Assembly (NCBI GenBank): GCA_037444725.1 | Contig: JBBILW010000008.1 | Location: forward strand, 1 to 23,713 | Direction of reading: 5' to 3' | DNA length: 23,713 nucleotides | Source of the DNA: CAIKKG01 sp037444725 | GTDB lineage: Bacteria > Patescibacteriota > Minisyncoccia > UBA6257 > GWB1-50-10 | Shown here: positions 7,519 to 14,727 of the stretch, piece after piece | How the letters are laid out: each line of letters begins with the position of its first letter | How positions within the stretch are numbered: the first letter of the stretch is position 1 | Notes under the pieces: generated by a model | Databases searched by the model: none | What the model was told of the DNA's origin: nothing | What the model saw: the letters and a program-made list of their open reading frames with translations, nothing else | Made by a program: the position numbers and the translations under genes

Positions 7519-10248
7519 ATGAACCTCAAAAATACGTGGAGGGTTATAGCAGTTGTAGCGAGCGCGCTCGCGCTTATGTTCGTAAATGATTTTGTGCAGG
7601 CTGCCACGCTTACCAGTATTACATTCCAGCAAAACGCCAGCGCGCCGACTTGCTCGGCAGGAACGGGCGTTATTTACTACGACCAGACAGCAGGTGCGCT
7701 TAAGTTTTGCAATGGCAGTTCGGGTTCATTTACTCCGATAAGTACCAGCACGGGCTCAACGTTATGGGCAGCTTCAGGGACGGCAGCCATTTTGCCTGGT
7801 GGTAATAATGTGGGTATAGGATTACTTAGTCCAAGCTCAAACACGATGTTGCAGGTCGTGGGCGCCGACAGTTTGAATACAAATTATGCTGCGAATATAA
7901 ACGGGAGAACAGGCACCGGATTGATAGTCACAAATGCAGGAAATGTAGGTATAGGAATTAATCCGCAATATCTGTTGGACGTAAATGGTACTGCAAGGGC
8001 AACACAAATGAATTATACCGCCGGAGGGAGTATGATGGGAACAGTAAACGGTCCGGTAATCTACTCGCAAGATGCAACATTATCTGGAAGATTTTACAAC
8101 GGGGCCCTCTATTTTAATGGCGCCTTATATGTGAAAAATGATGCCGATACGGCAGTCAATATGCTGGTTCAAGATGCAGGGAATGTTGGCATAGGCAATT
8201 CAAATCCTACAACTGCAAAACTTGCTATCACTCCGGGTGCGCAGCCCGCAATTGATGCGGGAAGTCAGAAAATTATTAACGTTGCAACGCCGACCGGCGC
8301 AAACGATGCTGCCAATAAAACATACGTTGACTCTGCGGCTGCGAGCGGAGGCTATTGGACTGCTACAGGCACATCAATATACAGCAGCAATTCCGGCAAT
8401 GTCGGGGTTGGGGATTCAACCCCCAATGCAAAATTGGACGTGAATGGCGATATCGGCATCAATGGCGGAAACACTCGCGTTACGTCTTATCCCGGCACTA
8501 CCTTCGGATTGGTTGGGGGGTACACATCTCCAGTGGCTGGCCGCATAATGTTCGGAGACGGCACGGGGTGGAAGTTAAACTTCTCACGGGGTACGCCCGC
8601 ATCTCCAACGGACTTGGTGACAATTATGGATACAGGCAGCGTGGGTATTGGCACCTCAACGCCAGCAGCAACTTTGCACGTTGCGGGCACTAGCCGATTC
8701 GACGGCAATGCGTACATTGGCAATGCATGGGTTTACCTTGGAACAGGAATGGCGTTTCGAGATAACGGAGCAGCCGGCGTCGCATTTTACAATTCCGCAG
8801 GCAACGTCATTACTAACTATCTTAGTTTGAACGGAGGGAACGAATATTTTGCGAATGGCGGCGGCAATGTCGGCATTGGTGTCACGGGACCAACCACAAA
8901 GCTTCAAGTGACTACCGCGACGACAAACGATGGTTTATTACTCACCGACGGCACGAAATGGTTGCGCCAAATGGGTGGCACGCTAAGTGCGGGGGCATAC
9001 AACAGTCTCACGCAAGCAGGAGATAGTGGCTTGCTTTATTCAGCGGGAACAATGGGCACGGGCGGTTTTGTCATCGGTCCATGGAATGCTTCCGCAGTTG
9101 GAATAAGAATGGATGGAAACGGTAATGTGGGTGTCGGGAAAACTCCTGCAACAACACTCGACGTGAATGGTGCAATCGCACAATATGGAGTCTCAACGCT
9201 CCAATACAGTAATTCCAATGGTTCGGTGGCGGTTGGTGGTTTAGCGGGCGGATTAACCGGTATCTTTAATACTTCGCTTGGCTATGGCCCGCTGAACGGT
9301 ATTACTTCGGGCAATTATAATACCGCCGTTGGATATTATGCGCTCAAAAACGCGACTTCCAGCAGTTACAACACCGCTTTTGGTGCGCAAGCGCTCTTTT
9401 CTAACACCTCAGGCTATCAAAACACCGCAAATGGTATCTATGCGCTCTACTCAAATACCGTGGGCTCCAATAACAACGCAATTGGTATGTATGCGCTCTA
9501 CTCAAATACCACGGGCTACGATAACACCGCAAACGGTTACCAAGCGCTCTACTGGAACACAAGCGGGTGGTATAACACCGCAAACGGTTACCAAGCGCTT
9601 TTCAACAATACGACTGGCTATCGAAATACCGCGAATGGTTTCCAGGGGCTCGGCTCTAACACTGCTGGGGGAGACAACACTGCTGACGGTTATGCGGCGC
9701 TCGCCGCCAACACAACTGGTGTTTACAACACTGCCAACGGTAGTAGCGCGCTCATTCGAAACACTACCGGTAGCTACAATGTTGCAGTAGGCGCAAATGC
9801 GCTCGCTTTTACCACCACCAATAATTACAATACCGCAGTCGGCACAAACGCGCTTTTAAACACTACTGGAATCCAAAATATTGGGTTAGGGGTAAGCGCG
9901 GGATCTTCAATTACAACGGGGAATTACAACGTGGTTTTAGGTGCGTATGTTGCAGGAGGAACCTTTGCGACTGCGTCGAACAACCTCTTCCTCTCCGATG
10001 GTGCGGGCAACTTGAGGATGCGCATAGACAGTTCGGGCAATTTTTACTACGGCACCGGGGGCACCACACTTGGGACCGCAGTCTATTCATGTCCAATCAC
10101 CTCAAATTGCTTTACAGCTCCCACTCCGCCTTCATGTCTCGGCCAAATGCAAGCCAGTTCCACATGCTCTGAATATATTGATTCCGGTTTCGGATGTAAT
10201 TTAAATGCAACGCGAAATTGCACGCTTGCGGGTCATCTAACTCCGTAA
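7519..10248 (+). CDS. Secreted fibre/adhesin-like protein with YadA-head-like repeats and Cys-rich tail
   Basis: 909 residues. ATG 7519 is preferred to the in-frame TTG at 7495 because the TTG lies in the terminator hairpin upstream of the TATAAT box. Residues 1-28 are a signal peptide (NLKNTWR, hydrophobic core, cleavage after VQA). Next comes a short domain with two cysteines (TCSAGTGVIYYD...KFCNG), then about seven 'GNVGIG'-type motifs, one shortened copy of the neck module (about 233-310), and eleven 17-residue repeats (599-785) of pattern 'xYNTAxGxxALxxNTTG' that resemble the beta-roll head repeats of YadA. The C-terminus (858-901) has six cysteines within 44 residues. A trimeric, secreted, disulfide-capped fibre is the inference; the family is not experimentally defined as far as I know. 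No sortase motif or beta-barrel anchor is visible, so how it stays on the cell is unclear. Confidence 0.92.
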   Translation: MNLKNTWRVIAVVASALALMFVNDFVQAATLTSITFQQNASAPTCSAGTGVIYYDQTAGALKFCNGSSGSFTPISTSTGSTLWAASGTAAILPGGNNVGIGLLSPSSNTMLQVVGADSLNTNYAANINGRTGTGLIVTNAGNVGIGINPQYLLDVNGTARATQMNYTAGGSMMGTVNGPVIYSQDATLSGRFYNGALYFNGALYVKNDADTAVNMLVQDAGNVGIGNSNPTTAKLAITPGAQPAIDAGSQKIINVATPTGANDAANKTYVDSAAASGGYWTATGTSIYSSNSGNVGVGDSTPNAKLDVNGDIGINGGNTRVTSYPGTTFGLVGGYTSPVAGRIMFGDGTGWKLNFSRGTPASPTDLVTIMDTGSVGIGTSTPAATLHVAGTSRFDGNAYIGNAWVYLGTGMAFRDNGAAGVAFYNSAGNVITNYLSLNGGNEYFANGGGNVGIGVTGPTTKLQVTTATTNDGLLLTDGTKWLRQMGGTLSAGAYNSLTQAGDSGLLYSAGTMGTGGFVIGPWNASAVGIRMDGNGNVGVGKTPATTLDVNGAIAQYGVSTLQYSNSNGSVAVGGLAGGLTGIFNTSLGYGPLNGITSGNYNTAVGYYALKNATSSSYNTAFGAQALFSNTSGYQNTANGIYALYSNTVGSNNNAIGMYALYSNTTGYDNTANGYQALYWNTSGWYNTANGYQALFNNTTGYRNTANGFQGLGSNTAGGDNTADGYAALAANTTGVYNTANGSSALIRNTTGSYNVAVGANALAFTTTNNYNTAVGTNALLNTTGIQNIGLGVSAGSSITTGNYNVVLGAYVAGGTFATASNNLFLSDGAGNLRMRIDSSGNFYYGTGGTTLGTAVYSCPITSNCFTAPTPPSCLGQMQASSTCSEYIDSGFGCNLNATRNCTLAGHLTP
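8215..8448 (+). repeat. Shortened neck module (copy E) in the second fibre protein
   Basis: Matches the first half of modules A-D: 'AKLAITPGAQPAIDAGSQ', 'KIINVATPTGANDAANK', 'TYVDSA', then 'IYSSNSGNVGVGDSTP' and 'AKLDVNG'. It lacks the 'GSFGSDSG...LQPSGATSLKT' half. It links the two fibre genes as paralogues. Confidence 0.85.
9313..9873 (+). repeat. Eleven tandem 51-bp units (17-residue YadA-head-like repeats)
   Basis: Eleven exact-length 51-base units in frame, with the hexamer GCGCTC or a close variant at the same place in most units. Protein pattern: 'xYNTAxGxxALxxNTTG'. Neighbouring units 5 and 6 share 28 identical bases covering 'NTANGYQAL', and units 3 and 4 share 'YALYSNT' at DNA level, which points to recent local duplication or homogenisation. 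The array is followed by a degenerate 16-residue unit (QNIGLGVSAGSSITTG). Confidence 0.93.
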
Positions 10249-10282
10249 AAAATTTGAAACATATATTAATAAGAATTAGCCC

Positions 10283-10825
10283 ATGCAACAAAAAGAAATA
10301 GTACGACTAGTCGCTGTGGCTCTCGTAGTACTCATTGTCGGCTATGCGGCGGGTTATCTGCCGGAAAAACAAAAAAATGATGATTTGCGCGCGAAGGTGA
10401 GCAAAATACTGCCCGGTATTCCCGAGATGAGGGAATTTGGCGCTACGATAAAAGAAATTCGCGGGAAAACAATTATTGTTACCGTTCCACCATCGGCAAG
10501 TTCGCTTGATGAGTACCCCTTAGAGAGGGAAGTCACAATAACCGATGCGACAAAAATTATATTACGCACGCCGTTGGATCCTATGGGGTTTCAGAAGGTA
10601 TTAAACGAATACATGTCTTCGCATCCCTCTCCGACCTCCACGCCTCCTACGCCATTTTCTGAGACAAAGCTTTCGATAAGTGATTTGAAGGTGGGCGATA
10701 GTGTTACGATAAAAACGGCTGATGATGTGAAATCGGCACGCGTGTTTGAGGCGATGGCAATTATCGAAGCAGGAGCGCCTCCTGCGCCAGCTCTGCCCAA
10801 TCTCCCCACGCTTCCGAGGCGATAA
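10283..10825 (+). CDS. Membrane-anchored DUF5666-like protein
   Basis: 180 residues. Residues 7-26 form one membrane anchor, with most of the protein probably outside the cell. Residues about 50-90 (GATIKEIRGKTIIVTVPP ... VTITDATKIIL) and 130-160 (ISDLKVGDSVTIKTADD) follow the small beta-domain pattern of DUF5666-type proteins ('G-x-I ... v-x-T ... DLkvGd-x-V'). A Pro/Ser/Thr linker (SSHPSPTSTPPTPF) separates them and the end is Pro-rich. The function of this family is not known. It starts 34 bases after the second fibre gene; a weak -10-like TATATT lies at 10262-10267. It may be co-transcribed with the fibre gene or with the GtrA gene 18 bases downstream. Confidence 0.85.
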   Translation: MQQKEIVRLVAVALVVLIVGYAAGYLPEKQKNDDLRAKVSKILPGIPEMREFGATIKEIRGKTIIVTVPPSASSLDEYPLEREVTITDATKIILRTPLDPMGFQKVLNEYMSSHPSPTSTPPTPFSETKLSISDLKVGDSVTIKTADDVKSARVFEAMAIIEAGAPPAPALPNLPTLPRR

Positions 10826-10843
10826 GGGAGCGTATTTCACTCC

Positions 10844-11449
10844 ATGAAGCGTTACAACGACTATGGTATTGCGGCGCTCATTGGTTTTTGTCTAGGCTGG
10901 CTTGCGTTGTTTCCTGAAGCGCATATGGGGTTTCATCCGACACTAGCACTCGCTGCGGTGTCGGTTGTCGGTTTTACGCTCGTAGTACCGCTTGGGCTTC
11001 TCTGGTGCGGCATACTGGGGCGACGTCATTGCGCGATACCGGAATTCGGGAAATTCACCGTCGTGGGCGCCATGAATACCGCAATCGATTTTGGCGTACT
11101 GAATCTCTTCATGTTCTTTTCGGGAATCACGAGCGGACCGTTTTTTATTCTCGCAAAAACGATTGCATATGGTCTCGCGAACCTGAACGGCTATATCCTG
11201 CACAAGCGTTGGACATTTGAAGGCGCACATCCGACTGTGCAAAAACAATACCCGTTGTTTCTCGCATTCTCGCTTATCGGCGCGGCAATTAATGTGGGGC
11301 TAACGGCGCTGCTCGTGGAGCTTGTGGTGCCCCCATTTGCGATGAGCGCACAACTCTGGGCGAATATTGCATCGCTTGTAGGCGCCGCAGGACTTCTCGC
11401 ATGGAATTTTGTAACGTATCGCACGTATGTCTTCCCGCATAAATCCTGA
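10844..11449 (+). CDS. GtrA-like membrane protein
   Basis: 201 residues. The GtrA-type region spans about 67-195 with four membrane helices and the family's hallmark stretches: 'FGKFTVVGAMNTAIDFGVLN', 'LANLNGYILHKRWTFEG' and 'WNFVTYRTYVF'. Two extra hydrophobic segments precede it (about 8-23 and 33-58), which the minimal family of about 130 residues lacks. GtrA proteins are thought to move polyprenyl-phosphate-linked sugars across the membrane for decoration of surface glycans. The last 23 bases overlap the next gene, a family 2 glycosyltransferase, which is the usual partner. The gene ends in TGA, so TGA is a stop here. Confidence 0.9.
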   Translation: MKRYNDYGIAALIGFCLGWLALFPEAHMGFHPTLALAAVSVVGFTLVVPLGLLWCGILGRRHCAIPEFGKFTVVGAMNTAIDFGVLNLFMFFSGITSGPFFILAKTIAYGLANLNGYILHKRWTFEGAHPTVQKQYPLFLAFSLIGAAINVGLTALLVELVVPPFAMSAQLWANIASLVGAAGLLAWNFVTYRTYVFPHKS

Positions 11450-12188
11450 CATATTTCTTTCGATAGTTATCCCAGCGTTTAATGAGGCGGGGGTTATCGA
11501 GCATACATTAAATAGCGTGCGGGAATATTGCGCCTATACGCACTTTACATGGGAATTAATTGTCGTGGACGACGGCTCAACGGACGATACTGCAGAATGC
11601 GCAAAACGTGCTTTGTACGGAATGGAAAACGGACGCGTTATTCACAATGTGCACGCCCACGGCAAAGGTTGGGCAGTGAAGGAGGGGATGCTCTCGGCAA
11701 GGGGGAAATATCGTTTGTACATGGTCGCGGATAATTCAATTTCGATTGACCATTGGGAAAAGGCGTGGCCGCTTTTTGAAATGGGCGCGGACGTCGTTAC
11801 GGGCTCGCGTGCGGTGAAGGGCGCAGAGAGTGTCGTTTCTCAATCGTGGTATCGCCGCATTCTGGGAAAGCTTGGCAATGCCTACATTCAGGCGGTACTT
11901 TTAAACGGAATACAGGACACGCAATGCGGATTTAAGTGTCTCACAGCACAAGCTGCGGAGAGCATTTTTACACGCCTTACGACGCGGGGATGGATATTCG
12001 ATATCGAGGCGCTCGCGCTCGCACGTGCCATGAAATACGAAGTGGAGGAGTTTCCGGTGCGCTGGGACGGCGGCGCGCGTTCGCCGTTACGATTTGCTGA
12101 TTATTGTGGCGCAGGCGTCGATATACTGCGCATTATCTCCCGTATTCGGAGAGATTTTCCTTATTTTAAAAATATACAAATGATATGA
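11427..12188 (+). CDS. Family 2 glycosyltransferase (polyprenyl-phosphate sugar transferase, DPM1/Alg5-like)
   Basis: 253 residues. The GT-A nucleotide-binding start is clear ('LSIVIPAFNEAGVIE', then 'VVDDGSTDDTA' with D48 and D49). The later hallmark 'GIQDTQCGFKCL' and 'RGWIFDIEALALA', then 'EFPVRWDGG', places it with enzymes that load glucose or mannose onto dolichyl/undecaprenyl phosphate. At the usual metal-binding 'DAD' site the sequence reads V100-A101-D102, so the first acidic residue is missing. There are no C-terminal membrane helices, so it would act at the inner face and hand its lipid-sugar to the overlapping GtrA-like protein. The sugar cannot be told from sequence. Confidence 0.9.
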   Translation: MSSRINPDIFLSIVIPAFNEAGVIEHTLNSVREYCAYTHFTWELIVVDDGSTDDTAECAKRALYGMENGRVIHNVHAHGKGWAVKEGMLSARGKYRLYMVADNSISIDHWEKAWPLFEMGADVVTGSRAVKGAESVVSQSWYRRILGKLGNAYIQAVLLNGIQDTQCGFKCLTAQAAESIFTRLTTRGWIFDIEALALARAMKYEVEEFPVRWDGGARSPLRFADYCGAGVDILRIISRIRRDFPYFKNIQMI

Positions 12189-13102
12189 AATACGCGTTGA
12201 TTACTATCGGTTTCGCGGGCGCTTTGGGATTGATGGTATATGTGAGCGGAGGAACGCAGTCCTTTATGGCGAATATGCTATCAACGCAAGGTTCGCGCGA
12301 AGAAGTTTTTGATGTAAACGCAACGACAAGTATGGCTACAAATAAAGCAGACGTAGCTCCGACCATCGCGCCAAAAAAAACTTCATCGAAAAAATCTGCA
12401 GCAAAGAAAAGCGCTCCCATGCGGACTATTACTGAGGCAATAAAGGAAAATACTACTGTGATCACGGCGAGCACCTCGGCGCCCATGCCGGTAATTACGG
12501 TAAGTGCGCCCTCAGTCGCAACTCCTCCTGCGCCAATCATTCCTGTTGTGCCGGTAACTCAGCCAAGCGTTACGGTGGCTACAGCAACAACGTCAATGAC
12601 GCCGCTCGTGGTGAGTGCGCCACCTATTGCATCCACCTCCGTTGCGGTAACGGCAAATATCGGAGCGGTTCTCATAAGCGAAGTAATGACGGGGATAAAA
12701 GGACAGGCGAATTACGACTTTATTGAGCTCTACAACACGGGCGATATGCCCGTGGTACTGACCGGTTGGACTATTAAGAAACGCACATCAAGCGGCAATG
12801 AAGATGGTCTGGTTGCCGCCACGCGCTTGAAAGATAGAAGCATTCCCGCGCACGGGTTTTTGTTGCTTGCAAATGGTACGGGCTACACGGGAAGTCCCAC
12901 CGCTGATATTGTCTGGCCGGATTCGTACTCACTTGCCGCGGAGAAAAACAGTATCGCACTCTACAAAACCGGGGGAGTAGTAGCCGATGAGGTGGCGTGG
13001 CAGGCGATACCTGATGGACAAAGCCTCGTGCGCGATGCGTGGGATGTGGCCGCATATCATGTTTCGCCGATGCCGACGCCCGGAAGTGCGAATGTCCAAT
13101 AA
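12185..13102 (+). CDS. Membrane-anchored lamin-tail-domain (LTD) surface protein
   Basis: 305 residues, start overlapping the previous stop as ATGA. The N-terminus (about 3-22) is a membrane anchor or uncleaved signal. Residues 40-155 form a low-complexity spacer: first Lys/Ser-rich (PKKTSSKKSAAKKSAPM), then Thr/Ala/Pro/Val-rich. From about 160 to the end is a lamin-tail domain: 'VLISEVMTG', 'YDFIELYNTGDMPVVLTGWTI', 'SIPAHGFLLLANG', 'VADEVAW' and a final 'PTPGSANVQ'. Bacterial LTDs are extracellular immunoglobulin-like beta-sandwiches often found on nucleases or surface proteins; no catalytic domain is present here. The stalk-plus-domain layout suggests display outside the cell. The exact role is unknown. 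Confidence 0.88.
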   Translation: MKYALITIGFAGALGLMVYVSGGTQSFMANMLSTQGSREEVFDVNATTSMATNKADVAPTIAPKKTSSKKSAAKKSAPMRTITEAIKENTTVITASTSAPMPVITVSAPSVATPPAPIIPVVPVTQPSVTVATATTSMTPLVVSAPPIASTSVAVTANIGAVLISEVMTGIKGQANYDFIELYNTGDMPVVLTGWTIKKRTSSGNEDGLVAATRLKDRSIPAHGFLLLANGTGYTGSPTADIVWPDSYSLAAEKNSIALYKTGGVVADEVAWQAIPDGQSLVRDAWDVAAYHVSPMPTPGSANVQ

Positions 13103-13114
13103 TTCGTGTACACT

Positions 13115-13120
13115 GGGAGG
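13115..13120 (+). promoter_or_regulatory. Strong Shine-Dalgarno site (GGGAGG) that fixes the start at 13123
   Basis: GGGAGG sits 2 bases before the ATG at 13123 (GGGAGGAGATG). It is the clearest ribosome-binding site in the window and argues against the longer in-frame start at 13039, which would overlap the lamin-tail gene. A TACACT box at 13109-13114 might also be a weak -10. Confidence 0.6.
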
Positions 13121-13122
13121 AG

Positions 13123-13470
13123 ATGATAACGATAGACGATTTCGTAAAAGTTGAATTAAAAGTGGCGAAAGTTCTTTCCGCAGAGCGGATTGAGGGTTCA
13201 GACAAGCTTTTGAAGCTCCAAATTAATGCGGGAGACGCGGATGAAGCGGGCGTGGCGCGCAATCGCCAGCTCATAGCCGGAATCGGTAAAGCGTATGCGC
13301 CGGAAACGCTCGTAGGGAAAAATATAGTAATTGTGGCGAATTTGCAGCCACGAATGCTTATGGGGCTTGAGAGCGAGGGGATGATACTTGCGGCAACTGA
13401 TTTGGCGGTCGGCACTCCAGTGATTTTGACGCCTGCGGGCGATGTCGCCCCCGGAAGTAAGATAAAATAA
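13123..13470 (+). CDS. Stand-alone tRNA-binding domain protein (MetG C-terminal / EMAPII-like OB fold)
   Basis: 115 residues, all one tRNA-binding OB-fold domain: 'IDDFVKVELKVAKVLSAERI', 'GSDKLLKLQI', 'RQLIAGIGKAYAPE', 'GKNIVIVANLQPRMLMGLES', 'EGMILAA'. This is the domain that many bacteria carry fused to the C-terminus of methionyl-tRNA synthetase, where it raises tRNA affinity; here it is free-standing, as also occurs in small-genome lineages. It could act in trans with MetG, or as a CsaA-like factor. The start follows a strong ribosome-binding site. It sits between unrelated envelope genes, so the neighbourhood adds little. Confidence 0.92.
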   Translation: MITIDDFVKVELKVAKVLSAERIEGSDKLLKLQINAGDADEAGVARNRQLIAGIGKAYAPETLVGKNIVIVANLQPRMLMGLESEGMILAATDLAVGTPVILTPAGDVAPGSKIK

Positions 13471-13475
13471 TAATC

Positions 13476-13841
13476 ATGGCGCGTGCAGCGAAAATAATAT
13501 CAGCAATAGTAGTCGCGAGCATGCTTTGCATTTCCGTCGTCATGCTTATCGGCATGGTGCATGAAGTGGGATGTGTGGCGCGTGCGGTAAACGGGGGAAC
13601 GTGTCCCGCGAATGCTTTCGCACTCATTAATTTTCACATGAGCGCGTTCACCAATTTTGCCCAGGTTCTTATTTCCGCATTCTTTTGTTTCTTTATTATT
13701 TCGGTTGCATATTCTGCCCCAAAGTTATTAGTTCTAAGTTATAAGTCTTCCGCCGTTCGCGTTCCCATTTCGTATACTTCTCACCGGCGCGTTTCGCGCT
13801 GGATAGCGCTTCGCGAAAACAGCCCTTCACGGCATTCGTAA
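13476..13841 (+). CDS. Small two-helix membrane protein, unrecognised, with aberrant C-terminal tail
   Basis: 121 residues, starting 5 bases after the previous stop. Membrane helices lie at about 7-27 and 59-80. The loop between them has two cysteines (C33, C43) and 'INFHMSAF', and is probably outside the cell, where the cysteines could pair. I recall small Patescibacteria proteins of this form but know no function. From residue 81 the character changes: 'APKLLVLSYKSSAVRVP' and an Arg/Ser-rich end. This tail is encoded by an A/T-rich stretch (from about 13720) and a hairpin (13792-13818) that look intergenic, so the original gene may have ended near 13720 and lost its stop by insertion or frameshift. 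Confidence 0.65.
   Translation: MARAAKIISAIVVASMLCISVVMLIGMVHEVGCVARAVNGGTCPANAFALINFHMSAFTNFAQVLISAFFCFFIISVAYSAPKLLVLSYKSSAVRVPISYTSHRRVSRWIALRENSPSRHS
13792..13818 (+). repeat. Inverted repeat inside the 121-residue ORF tail
   Basis: TTTCGCG (13792-13798) pairs with CGCGAAA (13812-13818). An alternative stem GCGCT (13796-13800) with AGCGC (13805-13809) closes a GGAT loop. No T run follows. It may be part of a mobile or repetitive intergenic element; the 73 bases after the ORF (13842-13914) hold nothing else that I recognise apart from a weak TAGATT box at 13895. Confidence 0.4.
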
Positions 13842-13914
13842 GCGGAGAATGCGCGCATTATCGCCATGTCGGGCGGAACGCATTTCTCTTCCGGTAGATT
13901 AAAGAAGTGCGTAC

Positions 13915-14694
13915 ATGAAACACATTATATTCAGAAGTTTAGTCGTGTTAGTGATAGTGCTGATTGTCGGTCTCGCATTTTTGCGAGTTTCAGGTTCGGG
14001 ATTGCTCGATCGCATGACAAACGGCGGTGCGCCGCTTATGCCGCTTGTGGTTATCTCGGCGCTCGCGGATAGCACGAATCCGTGCGCGTTCTCAGTGTTG
14101 CTGCTCACTATCGGCTTTCTCTTCAGTATTGGTCAGATGCGCAAACAGGTACTTGCGGTCGGCGCCATGTATATTGCCGGTATTTTCGCGGTGTATATGC
14201 TGATAGGTTTGGGATTGCTCCGAGCGCTCTCGGTTCTTCACATTCCTGGATTTATGGGGAAGGTGGGCGCGACGGTGCTCATTTTGATGGGACTCATCGA
14301 CATCATTAATACCTACTATCCGCAGTTTCCCATTAAATTAAAGTTGCCCGCCGCCTCACATCGCATTTTGGCGGTACTGATGGGAAAGGCGTCGGTTGTT
14401 ACCGCGTTTCTTCTCGGTGCGCTTGTCGGTCTCTTCGAGTTTCCGTGCGTGGGAGGTCCGTATCTTATGATACTGGGCCTTTTGCACGACGCGCGCACGT
14501 TCGTGAACGGTTTCGGCTATCTCTCGCTCTACAACGTCCTCTTCGTCGCGCCGCTCATCGTGATGCTTGTTGTCGCTTCGAATCAGGTGCTTTTTGAACG
14601 GGTGCAACAGTGGAAGCGCGAGAGTACGGGGGAGATGCGCTTTGCGACCGGCATCATTATGGTGCTCCTTGGCGCGTTTATATTCCTCTTATAA
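13915..14694 (+). CDS. CcdA/DsbD-like thiol-electron transporter (membrane)
   Basis: 259 residues with an N-terminal extra helix (about 5-24) followed by six membrane helices. The two hallmark cysteines of the CcdA/DsbD-beta family are present: C57 in 'STNPCAFSVLLLTIGFL' and C178 in 'FEFPCVGGPYLMILG'. In the family these cysteines form a disulfide that passes electrons from cytoplasmic thioredoxin to an extracytoplasmic thioredoxin-like partner. The likely partner is the anchored CSHC thioredoxin at 15251-15643, one gene away. The gene begins 73 bases after the previous ORF and may have its own promoter (weak TAGATT at 13895-13900). Function in reducing or shuffling disulfides outside the cell is inferred. 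Confidence 0.9.
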   Translation: MKHIIFRSLVVLVIVLIVGLAFLRVSGSGLLDRMTNGGAPLMPLVVISALADSTNPCAFSVLLLTIGFLFSIGQMRKQVLAVGAMYIAGIFAVYMLIGLGLLRALSVLHIPGFMGKVGATVLILMGLIDIINTYYPQFPIKLKLPAASHRILAVLMGKASVVTAFLLGALVGLFEFPCVGGPYLMILGLLHDARTFVNGFGYLSLYNVLFVAPLIVMLVVASNQVLFERVQQWKRESTGEMRFATGIIMVLLGAFIFLL

Positions 14695-14713
14695 TGCGGG
14701 CAAAAAACTAACG

Positions 14714-14719
14714 TATACT
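14714..14719 (+). promoter_or_regulatory. -10 box (TATACT), likely start of the redox/carbon operon
   Basis: TATACT ends 8 bases before the ATG at 14728, so the transcript would begin at or within a few bases of the start codon. No -35-like sequence is seen at the expected distance. There is no Shine-Dalgarno site between box and ATG. Confidence 0.5.
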
Positions 14720-14727
14720 TAACACAT

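Noticed and set aside
9313..9873. Regular 51-base periodicity as a CRISPR array
   Set aside because: The whole array is one open frame with conserved residues in every unit; there are no constant repeats separated by unique spacers.
1..10248. Diversity-generating retroelement or phage tail region
   Set aside because: No reverse transcriptase, template repeat with A-directed changes, or other phage structural or packaging gene is seen; flanking genes are ordinary chromosomal ones.
13039..13122. Longer start for the tRNA-binding domain protein
   Set aside because: The extra residues overlap the lamin-tail gene in another frame and do not fit the family; ATG 13123 has a strong ribosome-binding site.
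12774..13415. 213-residue minus-strand open frame
   Set aside because: It runs antisense across two well-supported genes and their junction, with low-complexity translation and no family likeness.
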